From Stutzerimonas kunmingensis (GTDB lineage: Bacteria; Pseudomonadota; Gammaproteobacteria; Pseudomonadales; Pseudomonadaceae), in assembly GCF_014764705.1 (NCBI RefSeq), contig NZ_JACXXG010000020.1, forward strand, positions 21,800 to 85,799: a DNA stretch of 64,000 nucleotides, given 5' to 3'. Positions 27,437 to 36,455 of this stretch are shown here, in pieces (positions within the stretch are counted from its first letter, which is position 1; each line of letters starts with the position of its first letter). Under the pieces are notes generated by a model. It ran no database searches. It saw nothing but the letters and a program-made list of their open reading frames with translations, and was not told where the DNA came from. A program made the position numbers and the translations under genes.

Positions 27437-27707
27437 TGGGTGGACGGTCATGACGGTTGGAAATTTTTCTGCCCGGCTCGGGAACAAAGCGCCTTTCGTC
27501 TGGCCTCAACGAGGCTGGAAACCACATCCATCACATACGGGAAGGCTCTGCTCCGCTGTTCGACGCGGCGTTACGACGCGTTCCAGCCCGTTTTCGATGG
27601 CTCCTGCGGCGACAGCGCGACATCTCTGATGCGCGTGTAGCGCCGTGGATGAAACTAATTTCGGACGCTCGCGCCTGGCGCGGGCGTCGTCGATGAGGCT
27701 ACAAAGA

Positions 27708-28628
27708 ATGCGAATCCTCGTTTGCGGTGCCGGCGGCCAAGTGGGTCGAGAACTGGTGGAACGGGCAGCAAGTTTCGGGCTGGAGGTGCTGGCGCCTGCA
27801 CGGGCCCAGCTGGACATCGCGCAACCCGAGCAGGTTGCGGCAGTGATGCGTCAACGTCCCGGGCTGATCATCAATGCGGCCGCCTATACCCATGTGGACA
27901 ATGCCGAATCTCATCGTGAGCAGGCCTATGCGGTGAACCGCGACGGCGCGCGCCACCTCGCCGAGGCGGCCGAGCACGCTGGCGTTCCGTTGTTCCATAT
28001 TTCCACCGACTATGTGTTCTCCGGTGAGGCCGATCGTCCCTATACCGAGAGCGACGAAACCGGGCCGACCGGCGTCTACGGTGCGAGCAAGCTGGCGGGC
28101 GAGGAAGCGATCCGCGAGCGTCTGCAATCGCATCTGATCCTTCGCACCAGCTGGGTGTATGGCGTGCACGGGCACAACTTCGTCAAGACCATGCTGCGGC
28201 TCGCCCGACAGCGCGATGCGCTTGGCGTGGTGAGCGACCAGATAGGCTGCCCGACCCAGGCTGGCAGCATCGCTTCGGTGTTGCTCGAACTGGCACGCCG
28301 CTACGCAGCCGGCGCGGATCTCGCCTGGGGGGTGTACCACTACAGCGGCGTACCGGCTTGTTCGTGGTACGACTTCGCCGTGGAAATATTCCGTCAGGGC
28401 GAAGGCGCCGGGCTGATCTCGCGGCAGCCGACGGTGTCGCCGATTGCCACGGCGCAGTACCCGACTCCCGCCCGGCGGCCGGCCTGGTCGGTGCTCGACT
28501 GCAGCCGCTTCGAGTCGACCTTTTGCCTCGCGCCCCGTCACTGGCAGGAAGACCTGGCCGATGTGCTGGCGATCCTGCGTCAGCAGGAGCACCCGGCGTT
28601 CAGCCGTGAGCGGTCCTCCCGCGCCTGA
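27708..28628 (+). CDS. rfbD: dTDP-4-dehydrorhamnose reductase-like protein
   Basis: RmlD/RfbD reduces dTDP-4-keto-rhamnose to dTDP-L-rhamnose with NAD(P)H. The protein has 306 residues from the ATG at 27708 and begins MRILVCGAGGQVGREL, a Rossmann glycine motif. The extended-SDR motifs STDYVFSG (near 102) and YGASKLAGE (catalytic Tyr and Lys near 128-132) are intact. The other rhamnose genes (rmlA, rmlB, rmlC) are not beside it, so it may have another sugar-nucleotide substrate or work with genes elsewhere. The 271 bases before it hold no clear gene. Confidence 0.85.
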   Translation: MRILVCGAGGQVGRELVERAASFGLEVLAPARAQLDIAQPEQVAAVMRQRPGLIINAAAYTHVDNAESHREQAYAVNRDGARHLAEAAEHAGVPLFHISTDYVFSGEADRPYTESDETGPTGVYGASKLAGEEAIRERLQSHLILRTSWVYGVHGHNFVKTMLRLARQRDALGVVSDQIGCPTQAGSIASVLLELARRYAAGADLAWGVYHYSGVPACSWYDFAVEIFRQGEGAGLISRQPTVSPIATAQYPTPARRPAWSVLDCSRFESTFCLAPRHWQEDLADVLAILRQQEHPAFSRERSSRA

Positions 28629-28740
28629 CAGAAAGTGCACGGCAGTTACCCGGCGCCGTGCGATTTTCCTGATCTCCGGTGTATTCTTGCGCCCCCGCGC
28701 CAAGGCGTGGCCTGACGTTCGGCTCTAGAAGGGGCGCAGC

Positions 28741-29640
28741 ATGGTAGTGGTGTTGGCAATCCTGCCGATCTTCGGTCTGATCACGCTCGGCTATCTGTTC
28801 GGCTGGCGGCAATGGCTCAACAACGAAGGAGCGGCCGGGCTGGCCAATGTCACCTTCAAGCTGTTCATGCCGGCAGTGCTGTTTACCGGGATCGCCCGCG
28901 CCGAGCTGAGTGATGGCATGTCGCCAATGCTGCTGCTGGCCTATTTCGTACCGGTGCTGCTGGTGTTCCTGCTGGTCAATCTGGTTGCTCACCGCCGCGC
29001 CGGGCGCGCCACTCCGCTTGGTCTTACGGCCGCCTACTCGAACAACGTATTGGTCGGCATCCCGCTGGTGACCACGCTGCTTGGCGCTGAAAGCCTGGTC
29101 TATGTGTTCGCCATCCTGGTGTTTCACAGTCTCGTCCTGTTCTCGCTGCAGAGCTTCTACGCGGCACTGGGTGACGGCGACAAGGTCAGCGCTCCGGCGC
29201 TGCTGAGGAATCTGGCGAATCCGCTGATCATCGGTCTGGTGCTCGGTGCCCTGTTGAATCTTTCCGGGTTCGAGCTGCCCGAGCCGCTCTGGCGCGTCGC
29301 TGTATGGCTGGCGCAGGCGGCATTGCCCTGTGCGCTGATGGTGCTGGGCATCAGCCTGTCGCGCTATCGCCTGCGGCCAAACGGGACGGCGCTGCTGCTG
29401 ACGCTGGTCAAGCTGGCGGCGTTTCCGGCACTGGTCTGGTGGCTGAGCGGGTTGCTGCCAGGCCTGAATCAGGATGCACGCAACGTGCTGGTGCTGCTTG
29501 CAGCCTGCCCGAGCGGCGTTAACGTGCTGGCGTTCGTCAAGCATTCCGAGGACACGCGAGCGGTCAGCTCGACCGTGTTTCTCTCGACCGTGACTGCAGT
29601 CATCAGCCTGCCGCTATGGATGCTGCTTGCGGCTGGCTAG
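28741..29640 (+). CDS. AEC family (auxin efflux carrier-type) transporter
   Basis: This 299-residue integral membrane protein has about ten hydrophobic segments. An N-terminal half of about five helices is followed by a polar stretch near 150 and a second half, the typical AEC arrangement. Motifs such as LGLTAAYSNNVLVGIPL (near 95), LPCALMVLGISLS and CPSGVNVLAF support the family. Bacterial AEC members include malonate and malate transporters; the substrate here is unknown. Confidence 0.87.
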   Translation: MVVVLAILPIFGLITLGYLFGWRQWLNNEGAAGLANVTFKLFMPAVLFTGIARAELSDGMSPMLLLAYFVPVLLVFLLVNLVAHRRAGRATPLGLTAAYSNNVLVGIPLVTTLLGAESLVYVFAILVFHSLVLFSLQSFYAALGDGDKVSAPALLRNLANPLIIGLVLGALLNLSGFELPEPLWRVAVWLAQAALPCALMVLGISLSRYRLRPNGTALLLTLVKLAAFPALVWWLSGLLPGLNQDARNVLVLLAACPSGVNVLAFVKHSEDTRAVSSTVFLSTVTAVISLPLWMLLAAG

Positions 29641-29749
29641 TGGAACGCTCAGCGGTCAGCGACTAGGACTCCGCTGCAGTTTTGACGAACGGCTCCGGGA
29701 CAGGACTGTCACAAAAATCACAGACCTGAAAAAAACCGGAGAGCATGGC

Positions 29750-29836
29750 ATGTTGAAATTCATCGGCGGGACCGCAGGCATCATCTTCATCATCGGCCTG
29801 ATCGTGGTGATCGGGATATTCAAGCTGCTGTTCTGA
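29750..29836 (+). CDS. 28-residue single-span membrane peptide
   Basis: The ATG at 29750 opens a 28-codon frame. The product is almost entirely one hydrophobic helix with glycines near its start (MLKFIGGTAGIIF...) and ends KLLF. CCGGAGAG lies about 6-13 bases upstream, and a rho-independent terminator follows 17 bases after the stop. That packaging of ribosome site, small ORF and terminator supports a real gene. The function is unknown; peptides of this type often modulate a larger membrane protein. Confidence 0.65.
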   Translation: MLKFIGGTAGIIFIIGLIVVIGIFKLLF

Positions 29837-29852
29837 CGAGAGGGGGCGACAG

Positions 29853-29881
29853 GCCGGCCGGCGCAAGCCCGCCGGCTTTTT
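29853..29881 (+). terminator. Rho-independent terminator after the small membrane ORF
   Basis: GCCGGCCGGC pairs with GCCCGCCGGC (one mismatch) around GCAA and is followed by TTTTT. It lies between this ORF and the converging gene that ends at 29891. Confidence 0.8.
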
Positions 29882-29890
29882 CATGCGCGG

Positions 29891-30652
29891 CTATTTGTTG
29901 CTGCGCGGTTCCTGCGCCGAGGTTGCCATGATGTCCTCCAGTCGCAGGCCGGTCAGCCCGTGGATGGTGCGCCAGAGGTAGAAGAAGATCGCCATCATCA
30001 TCAACATGCTGGGAATGGCGATCATCGGGTAGCTGAGCAGGGTCATGCGGCCCAATTCGGCGTTGAAGGCTTCGCTGCCGGCGGGGCTGTTGACGATCCA
30101 TTTGGCCAGCACGTAATTCATGAACGACGAGAAGAAGAAGGTGCCGCTGAGCAGGTAGGTCGCCCGCAGCAGCCGCGTTTCGAAGTGTTCGACCTGGCCG
30201 TTTTGCTCGAGCTGTTCGTGGATCTTGTCCACGTTGAGCACTTTGGGGTTGTACAGCAGGGTGCGAATCAGCGGGTAGCGGGTGCGCGTCGAGGCCAGCA
30301 CGGCGATGCCGATGATGCCGGGAACCGCTGCTTCCTTGATGGCGAGCCACTGGGTATCGAGCTGAAGCAGCCCGATGCCGCCAGTCAGCAGCACGCTGAT
30401 CAGGCCGAGCAGGGCTATCCAGTTGAACTTGCGGTATTTGGCCAGCTCCCACAGCCCCCAGCCCAGCGGAAAGGCCAGGGCAAGCAGCAGTGCACCGTCT
30501 GCGCCGAGGCGGTCTTCACCACTGAGCTTCATCAGGATCAGTGAGGGAATCAGAATGCTGACGGCCAGGTCGATTAGCGGGCGCGGTTTGTGTTCGGCGT
30601 GGGTCTGGTCGGTATCGGTCATGACATCGGGTTGGTCTGGAGAGGGCTGCAT
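29891..30652 (-). CDS. VC0807-type integral membrane protein
   Basis: This is a membrane protein of about 253 residues with roughly five or six hydrophobic segments. The order (paired N-terminal helices, a cytosolic stretch with YNPKVLNVDKIHEQLEQNG, then FFFSSFMNYVLAKWIV and two more helices) matches the VC0807 family, related to septation protein A-like proteins. Its function is unknown. Several in-frame ATGs exist (30685, 30652, 30622); none has a strong ribosome site, so the start is uncertain. Confidence 0.7.
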   Translation of the reverse strand: MQPSPDQPDVMTDTDQTHAEHKPRPLIDLAVSILIPSLILMKLSGEDRLGADGALLLALAFPLGWGLWELAKYRKFNWIALLGLISVLLTGGIGLLQLDTQWLAIKEAAVPGIIGIAVLASTRTRYPLIRTLLYNPKVLNVDKIHEQLEQNGQVEHFETRLLRATYLLSGTFFFSSFMNYVLAKWIVNSPAGSEAFNAELGRMTLLSYPMIAIPSMLMMMAIFFYLWRTIHGLTGLRLEDIMATSAQEPRSNK

Positions 30653-30722
30653 GATCGCCTGTGTTGCGGTCATTCGCCATACCATCTTCGTCGGGATGGC
30701 GATTGGTATCGTTTCCCCATCA

Positions 30723-31670
30723 TCAATGTTCGGGCGCTGCGCTGCGTTTCGCGCGCCATTGGCCGTACTCGAATATCAGTACGACGATCATGGCCAGAGC
30801 GAAGGGCAGTAGCAGATAGAAACCGCGGAACACGATGAGTGCTGCCAGCACGTCCACCGTGGGAATTTCCGGAAGGGCGGCGACGAAGGTCAGCTCCAGC
30901 ACACCGAGCCCGCCGGGTGCGTGGGACAGCAATGCCAGGGTGAAGGAGGCGAGAAATACGCCAAGGACGGTCAGATAGCCCGGGCTTTGTTCCGGCGGCA
31001 GCGCGAAGTAGATGATCGCCGCGGCGCAGAGCAGCTCAAGCGGGCCCGCCAGCAGCTGACGGCCGACGATTGGCAGTCGCGGGTACTCGATGTGCCATTT
31101 GCCCAGCCGCCAGGGTGGCAACTGACGCCATGCGCCGAACGCATAGAGCGCGACCAGCATGAGCAGGGTCGAACCGACGACGATGGATACCCAGCTGTCG
31201 CTATCGACAGCCCGATGAAGAAGCTGCGGTTTCAGAATCAGCACGGCGCCCCCGGCGAGCAGGGTGCCCAGCGCGAAGGTCAGCGAGCAGAAGACGATCA
31301 GGATGCCGATTTCCTGGGGCGTCAGGCCCCGGCTGCGGTAGGCGCGATAGCGCACCAGGGCGCCGGAAAACACCGATGCGCCGATGTTGTGCGCCAGCGC
31401 GTAGGTGGTGAAGGAACAGAGTGCGATGAACCACCAGGACATCTTCTTGCCCAGATGAGCCATCGCGATGCGGTCGTACCAGGCCAGCGCGACATAGGCG
31501 CCCAGGGTCGACAGCGCGGCCAGCAGCCAACGCCGCGCGCCGATCGCCTGCAGGCTGTCGGTAAGCTCGCTGAGCGAGATGTTGCGAACTTCGTGGTACA
31601 GCAGGTAGCCGGACAGCAGCACGGCGAGGACTCCGATGAGGGTCCAGGCGACATCGCTCCGCTTCATCAT
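30723..31670 (-). CDS. Lysylphosphatidylglycerol synthetase TM-type protein (YbhN/UPF0104)
   Basis: The protein has 315 residues and about eight transmembrane helices. It belongs to the flippase-like domain family found in MprF, YbhN and AglD. ATG codons at 31670 and 31667 follow AAGGAG; the longer open frame upstream lacks this signal. Typical segments are FTTYALAHNIGASVFSGALVRYRAY (near 105) and HAPGGLGVLELTFVAALP (near 245). No catalytic synthetase domain is present, so transport or flipping of a lipid is more likely than aminoacylation. Confidence 0.82.
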   Translation of the reverse strand: MMKRSDVAWTLIGVLAVLLSGYLLYHEVRNISLSELTDSLQAIGARRWLLAALSTLGAYVALAWYDRIAMAHLGKKMSWWFIALCSFTTYALAHNIGASVFSGALVRYRAYRSRGLTPQEIGILIVFCSLTFALGTLLAGGAVLILKPQLLHRAVDSDSWVSIVVGSTLLMLVALYAFGAWRQLPPWRLGKWHIEYPRLPIVGRQLLAGPLELLCAAAIIYFALPPEQSPGYLTVLGVFLASFTLALLSHAPGGLGVLELTFVAALPEIPTVDVLAALIVFRGFYLLLPFALAMIVVLIFEYGQWRAKRSAAPEH

Positions 31671-32039
31671 CACGTGGCTCCTTGAGGGAAGAGGATTGGC
31701 CACGTCTTGCGCTGAAGCACACTCATCCCTGATCGACCGCCATGCCAAACCTCTACCTGTTCTCGAATCGTCAAACAATCGGCAGCTGGCGACCGGTTTT
31801 GTTCAGTTTTTCACCCAAGTGGTCTTCTCGCTCGGACCGGTAGGAGGAGGTTCCGCTTGGATTGGTATCTCGCAGGAGAGCGCCGATGCCAGGGCGGTCG
31901 TCTGGGCATCGGTAGCCTGAGGCGATGCTGTGCATGTGGTGTAGGGGGTGTAGAAGCGGTACCAGTGCGGTGCTTGCCTGGAATCTGGGATGTCGACTGT
32001 TGTCAGGGATTGGAAGCCTGCGGGGACGGTAGGGCGCGG
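31671..32039. other. Gap between retS and the YbhN-type gene
   Basis: About 370 bases with open frames in several directions, but none with a credible start, ribosome site and composition. It holds the promoter of the YbhN-type gene and the 3' trailer of retS. I see no clear terminator, RNA or repeat. Confidence 0.4.
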
Positions 32040-34889
32040 TCAGTCGACGCTCTCTGCCTGCTTGACGCGAACCCAGTGGTCGACAAGTTCGCGAAGGTTC
32101 GAGAGTTCCACCGGCTTGGCCATATGACCGTCCATGCCAGCTTCTCGCGCGCGGTCGCGGTGCTCGCTGAGGATATGCGCAGTCAGGGCAACGACGGGAG
32201 TACGCCGGCGCGCATTCCTGGCTTCCCATTCACGCAGCTGGTGGGTGGCCTGAAAGCCGTCGAGCACGGGCATCTCGCAATCCATCAGGACCAGGTCATA
32301 CGGCTGCGCCTTGATCGCCTCCAGCGCCTCTTCGCCGTTGCAGGCGGTGTCCGGTTGCAGGTTGAGTTTGTTCAACATGCCGCGGATGACCTTGGTGGAA
32401 ATACTGTTGTCCTCGGCGACCAGGATGCGGAAGTCACTAGGGACTTCGAGCGCGGGCAGGTTCTGCGGCACCGTTGCCTGGCGCTGCTGGGTGCCCGGCT
32501 GGCGCTGCGCGAGTTCGTCAGCCAAGGTGGTCTTCAGCGTGTAACCGGCGACCGGTTTGGCGAGGATGCGCTTGATACCCGCATTGCGCGCAATGATCTT
32601 GCTCGGTGCGCTGCTCATGCCGGTGAGCATGATCAGCAGGACGTCATGGTTGAGGCTGTAATCTTCCTTGATCTTGCTCGCCAGCTGCATACCGGTCATG
32701 CCGGGCATGTCCTGATCGAGCAGGACCACATCGAAGTATTCCTTGAGGTGCGCCTTGGTCCGCAGCAGGGCCAACGCCTCCTTGCCCGACGCAACGGCGC
32801 TAACCTCCAGGCCCCAGCCGCTGCATTGCTGGACCAGTACCTTGCGGCAGGTGTCGTTGTCATCGACGATCAGCAGGCGAGTGCCTTGCAGTGGCCCGTC
32901 CAGGTCGGCATTGCTCTGCGCCAGCCCTTCACTGGCCAGCGGCAGGCTGATCCACAAGGTGTTGCCCTGGCTGGTGCCAGTCTGGATACCGAAATCACCA
33001 TCCATCAGTTGCACCAGCTGGCGCGCGATGATCAGCCCCAGGCGCCCGCCATGGCGTGTCGCCGCAAGAAAGTCATGACTGTCGACTGCGGCATTGAGCA
33101 GTGCGTCGCGCTCGTACGCCTCAAGCGGACGCCCACTATCCTGCACGGTGATGCGCAGGCGCGGGCTCTCGGGCGGTCCGTCGACCGCGGCGATCAGCAG
33201 CACCTCGCCCTCGTCGGTCTGCTTGAAGGCATTCTCCAGCAGGTTGAGAAGGGTCTGGCGCAGACGGGTCGGATCGCCGGTCACGACCTGCGGCAGCTGC
33301 GGCTGGATAAAGCTGATCAGCTCGACCTTCTGCTGTTCGGCCTTGGCGCGGAAGATGCTCAGACAGTCTTCGATCAGCGCGTTGAAATCGAACTGCACGT
33401 CATCCAGCTCGATCTGGCCAGATTCCAGCTTGGAAATGTCGAGAATCTCGTTGATCAGATTGAGCAGTTCGTTGCCGGAGCTATGAATCGTCTGGACGTA
33501 GTCGCGTTGCTTGGCCGACAGCGATGTGCCCAGCAGCAACTCGCTCATGCCCAGCACGCCGTTCATTGGCGTTCTCAGTTCATGGCTGATCTTGGACAGG
33601 AAATCGGCCTTGGTCTTGAGTTCCGCGCTGCTGACGGCCGCTGCGGTGAATTGGGTGCGGCTGTCGGTCTGGCGCTGCCGTTGACGTTCGAGCAGGGCAA
33701 AGCTGAGTAGTAGCCCTGCGAGGGTCGCGAGGCTGAACAGGCCGCCAGTCAGCCAGCCCGGGTCGAGCTGGTCGAAGCCCAGCAACATGGGCATGAAGAA
33801 GATCATGCCTACGTTGAACAGGGTCGTTCCGGCCACCACCAGGCGCGCCGGCTGATAGCCCTGGCGCCAGTGATAGATCGCGACGAACAGAGTGCTGCAC
33901 GATGCGGCCAGCACCAGCGAATAGATCAGCCAGCTGTACCACGGCCACTGACCGAGCAGGATGCTGGCTGCCAGCGCCAGTACCAGGTTGAGTTCGATGC
34001 CCAACAGCCAGGTGATCCAGGTTCGCCTGCGGTGATGGAAGAAACCCAGCGTGTAGCCGAGCAGCGCGGCGCTGGCGGCCATCGCCGACAGGTCGGCGAT
34101 CAGCGGCTGACTGTAGGTCAGCCAGGGCAGCCACGCCGCCATGACCCCGAGATTGGCCATGGCGCAGGCCAGCAGGGCGCCGTGCAGCAGGCTCAGCCAG
34201 ATATGCGTGTAGCTGAGCGTGTAGGCAAAGCGCAGCAGGTTGTAGATCATCAGCAACGCCAGTGCACCGAACAGCGCACCAAACAGGTAGGCAGGCTTGC
34301 TCAGGCTGACCAGGCCGGCTTCATCAATGGTCTTGAACCAGGTCATCATTGGATGGCTGGACTGCAGGCGGATATAAGCCTCGCGCGGCTGCCCGTCATT
34401 GGGAAGGCTGAACAAGTACGCCCGGTTGGGCAATGGCCGGGCGCTGAAGGGACGTAGTTCCCCGGTCGCCGTATGCTGCTCGAGCTGGCCGTCACGCAAC
34501 AGGTAGAAGTCCAGATACTGCACCCGTGGTGCAAACAGCCACAGCCACTTCGGTCGTGTCAGTGACGGTAGGCTGACCTGCAGCCAGACCGCTCGGTCGC
34601 TGGCCGGAGCGCTGTAGGAGAGTTTTTCGAGACGCTGGAACAGTGCGCGCTGGGAAACCACCTCGTCGAGCGTAAGCCCTCCCGACTGGTCGATCAGCAT
34701 GCGCCAGTTCTGTGGCACGGAATTGGGTGGAGCGGATAGTGCGGGGGAGGGCGGCGACTGGGTAATGGACGCCAGGGCCGGAAGCGGGATCAGGTTGATC
34801 AGCAGCAGGCCGAAGAAAACAGCGATGGCAATCCGGAGCCGACCCACTTGAGAAGTCCGTTCATGTGTGTGACGGCCGATTATAGCCAT
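32040..34889 (-). CDS. retS: Hybrid sensor histidine kinase RetS
   Basis: RetS opposes GacS and so lowers RsmY/RsmZ sRNAs, favouring acute-type over biofilm behaviour in P. aeruginosa. From the ATG at 34889 it has 949 residues, close to the 942 I recall for PAO1. A signal-like helix (about 18-42) precedes a periplasmic 7TMR-DISMED2 domain (about 50-190) and a seven-helix 7TMR-DISM block (about 195-395). HisKA has its His near 432 in ISHELRTPMNG. The ATPase domain has LLNLLENA but an altered second glycine box (GGRLGL). Two receiver domains follow, with Asp in VVLLDQDMPGM and LVLMDCEMPVL. The position after purD matches retS of P. aeruginosa. Confidence 0.93.
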   Translation of the reverse strand: MAIIGRHTHERTSQVGRLRIAIAVFFGLLLINLIPLPALASITQSPPSPALSAPPNSVPQNWRMLIDQSGGLTLDEVVSQRALFQRLEKLSYSAPASDRAVWLQVSLPSLTRPKWLWLFAPRVQYLDFYLLRDGQLEQHTATGELRPFSARPLPNRAYLFSLPNDGQPREAYIRLQSSHPMMTWFKTIDEAGLVSLSKPAYLFGALFGALALLMIYNLLRFAYTLSYTHIWLSLLHGALLACAMANLGVMAAWLPWLTYSQPLIADLSAMAASAALLGYTLGFFHHRRRTWITWLLGIELNLVLALAASILLGQWPWYSWLIYSLVLAASCSTLFVAIYHWRQGYQPARLVVAGTTLFNVGMIFFMPMLLGFDQLDPGWLTGGLFSLATLAGLLLSFALLERQRQRQTDSRTQFTAAAVSSAELKTKADFLSKISHELRTPMNGVLGMSELLLGTSLSAKQRDYVQTIHSSGNELLNLINEILDISKLESGQIELDDVQFDFNALIEDCLSIFRAKAEQQKVELISFIQPQLPQVVTGDPTRLRQTLLNLLENAFKQTDEGEVLLIAAVDGPPESPRLRITVQDSGRPLEAYERDALLNAAVDSHDFLAATRHGGRLGLIIARQLVQLMDGDFGIQTGTSQGNTLWISLPLASEGLAQSNADLDGPLQGTRLLIVDDNDTCRKVLVQQCSGWGLEVSAVASGKEALALLRTKAHLKEYFDVVLLDQDMPGMTGMQLASKIKEDYSLNHDVLLIMLTGMSSAPSKIIARNAGIKRILAKPVAGYTLKTTLADELAQRQPGTQQRQATVPQNLPALEVPSDFRILVAEDNSISTKVIRGMLNKLNLQPDTACNGEEALEAIKAQPYDLVLMDCEMPVLDGFQATHQLREWEARNARRRTPVVALTAHILSEHRDRAREAGMDGHMAKPVELSNLRELVDHWVRVKQAESVD

Positions 34890-34905
34890 GCCTTTGTCGG
34901 CCTGT

Positions 34906-34945
34906 AATGCGTGCGGCAGCGATAAAACTTGGCGCCGCACGCATT
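34906..34945. repeat. 12-bp perfect hairpin between purD and retS
   Basis: AATGCGTGCGGC (34906-34917) and GCCGCACGCATT (34934-34945) pair perfectly over 12 bp around a 16-base loop. No T run follows on either strand, so it is not a standard terminator. It sits 16 bases before the retS start, in the retS leader if the two genes are co-transcribed. Confidence 0.7.
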
Positions 34946-34963
34946 CCTGGCGCCTGGCTACGC

Positions 34964-36256
34964 TCAGCTGTCGCCCAGCTCCCGGGAGATGGCGCGATAG
35001 CCGATATCTTTGCGATAGAAACAGCCATTCCAGTGAATTTTTTCCGCCAGACGGTATGCCTGCTGCTGCGCCTCGGAGACGGTGCGGCCGATGGCCGTTG
35101 CGCAAAGCACGCGGCCGCCGGCGGTGACGACCTGGCCCTGGTCGTTTAGAGCGGTACCGGCATGGAACACCTTGCCATCCAGCGCAGCGGCATCGTCCAG
35201 CCCTTCGATCACATCGCCCTTGGCGTAATCGCCCGGGTAGCCGCCAGCGGCCAGCACCACGCCGACGGTCGGGCGCGGATCCCAGGTCGCCTCGACCTTG
35301 TTCAGCGCCTTGGCCAGCGCGGCTTCGACCAGCAGCACCAGTGAGGATTCGAGGCGCACCATGATCGGCTGGGTTTCCGGGTCGCCGAAGCGGCAGTTGA
35401 ACTCGATGACCTTCGGCTGGCCAGCCTTGTCGATCATCAGACCGGCGTAGAGGAAGCCGGTGTAGACATTGCCTTCGGCAGCCATGCCGCGCACGGTCGG
35501 GTAGATCACCTCGTCCATCACGCGCTTATGCACATCGGCGGTGACCACCGGAGCCGGCGAATAGGCGCCCATGCCGCCGGTGTTCGGGCCGCTGTCGCCG
35601 TCGCCGACGCGCTTGTGGTCCTGGCTGGTGGCCATCGGCAGCACGTTCTCGCCGTCGACCATGACGATGAAGCTGGCCTCTTCGCCATCCAGGAATTCTT
35701 CAATGACTACGCGCGCGCCGGCGTCGCCGAAGGCGTTGCCGGAGAGCATGTCGCGCACCGCTTCCTCGGCTTCGGCCAGGGTCATGGCGACGATCACGCC
35801 CTTGCCGGCGGCCAAGCCGTCGGCCTTGATGACGATCGGCGCGCCTTTTTCACGCAGGTAGGCCAATGCCGGCTCGACTTCGGTGAAGTTCTGGTAGTCG
35901 GCAGTGGGAATCGCGTGGCGCGCCAGGAAGTCCTTGGTGAAGGCCTTGGAGCCTTCCAGCTGCGCGGCGGCGGCGGTCGGTCCGAAGATGTCCAGGCCGC
36001 GCGAACGGAACAGGTCGACTACGCCCTTCACCAGCGGTGCTTCCGGACCGACGATGGTCAGTTGTACGTTGGCAGCGGCAAAATCCGCCAGTTGCTCGAT
36101 GGCCAGTACGTCGATGGCGACGTTCTCGCACTTGGCTTCAGTGGCGGTGCCGGCGTTGCCCGGGGCGACGAAGACCTTGGCGATGCGTGGATCCTGCGCG
36201 ACCTTCCAGGCCAGGGCGTGCTCGCGGCCGCCGCTGCCGATGATCAGTACGTTCAT
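34964..36256 (-). CDS. purD: Phosphoribosylamine--glycine ligase
   Basis: PurD (GAR synthetase) joins phosphoribosylamine and glycine with ATP, the second step of purine synthesis. The 430 residues show the N-terminal MNVLIIGSGGREHALAWK, the ATP-grasp region with PIVIKADGLAAGKGVIVA (near 140), and the signature FNCRFGDPETQ near 290. purH lies upstream on the same strand across a 200-base gap that holds a palindromic repeat. Confidence 0.97.
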   Translation of the reverse strand: MNVLIIGSGGREHALAWKVAQDPRIAKVFVAPGNAGTATEAKCENVAIDVLAIEQLADFAAANVQLTIVGPEAPLVKGVVDLFRSRGLDIFGPTAAAAQLEGSKAFTKDFLARHAIPTADYQNFTEVEPALAYLREKGAPIVIKADGLAAGKGVIVAMTLAEAEEAVRDMLSGNAFGDAGARVVIEEFLDGEEASFIVMVDGENVLPMATSQDHKRVGDGDSGPNTGGMGAYSPAPVVTADVHKRVMDEVIYPTVRGMAAEGNVYTGFLYAGLMIDKAGQPKVIEFNCRFGDPETQPIMVRLESSLVLLVEAALAKALNKVEATWDPRPTVGVVLAAGGYPGDYAKGDVIEGLDDAAALDGKVFHAGTALNDQGQVVTAGGRVLCATAIGRTVSEAQQQAYRLAEKIHWNGCFYRKDIGYRAISRELGDS

Positions 36257-36293
36257 TTCTCTCTCCCAATGGAGGCGGGCCGGTAGCCCGCTT

Positions 36294-36319
36294 GGTGGAT
36301 AAGCGAAGCGTTATCCACC
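36294..36319. repeat. Palindromic intergenic element between purD and purH
   Basis: GGTGGATAA-GCGAAGCG-TTATCCACC has perfect 9-bp arms. A second small hairpin GCGGGC-CGGTA-GCCCGC lies just before it at about 36275-36291. Elements containing GGTGGATAA...TTATCCACC are, to my recollection, widespread between genes in several Pseudomonas-type genomes. The rest of the 36257-36455 gap shows nothing else clear. Confidence 0.65.
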
Positions 36320-36455
36320 CTACGAATACCGAGGTCGCGATCGGGCTGGTAGATGCAAGGCGCCCGATTCTTCACCCAGCGGAGTTGCCTTCTGGCAATG
36401 AGCATGGGGGAGGAGTCGGGCAACGCCGCAGATGCCTGTCCGAGTGCGGCCGATT

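Noticed and set aside
27437..27707. Small frames between sfsA and the rmlD-type gene
   Set aside because: Several overlapping short frames exist, but none has a ribosome site or plausible composition, and no repeat or hairpin stands out.
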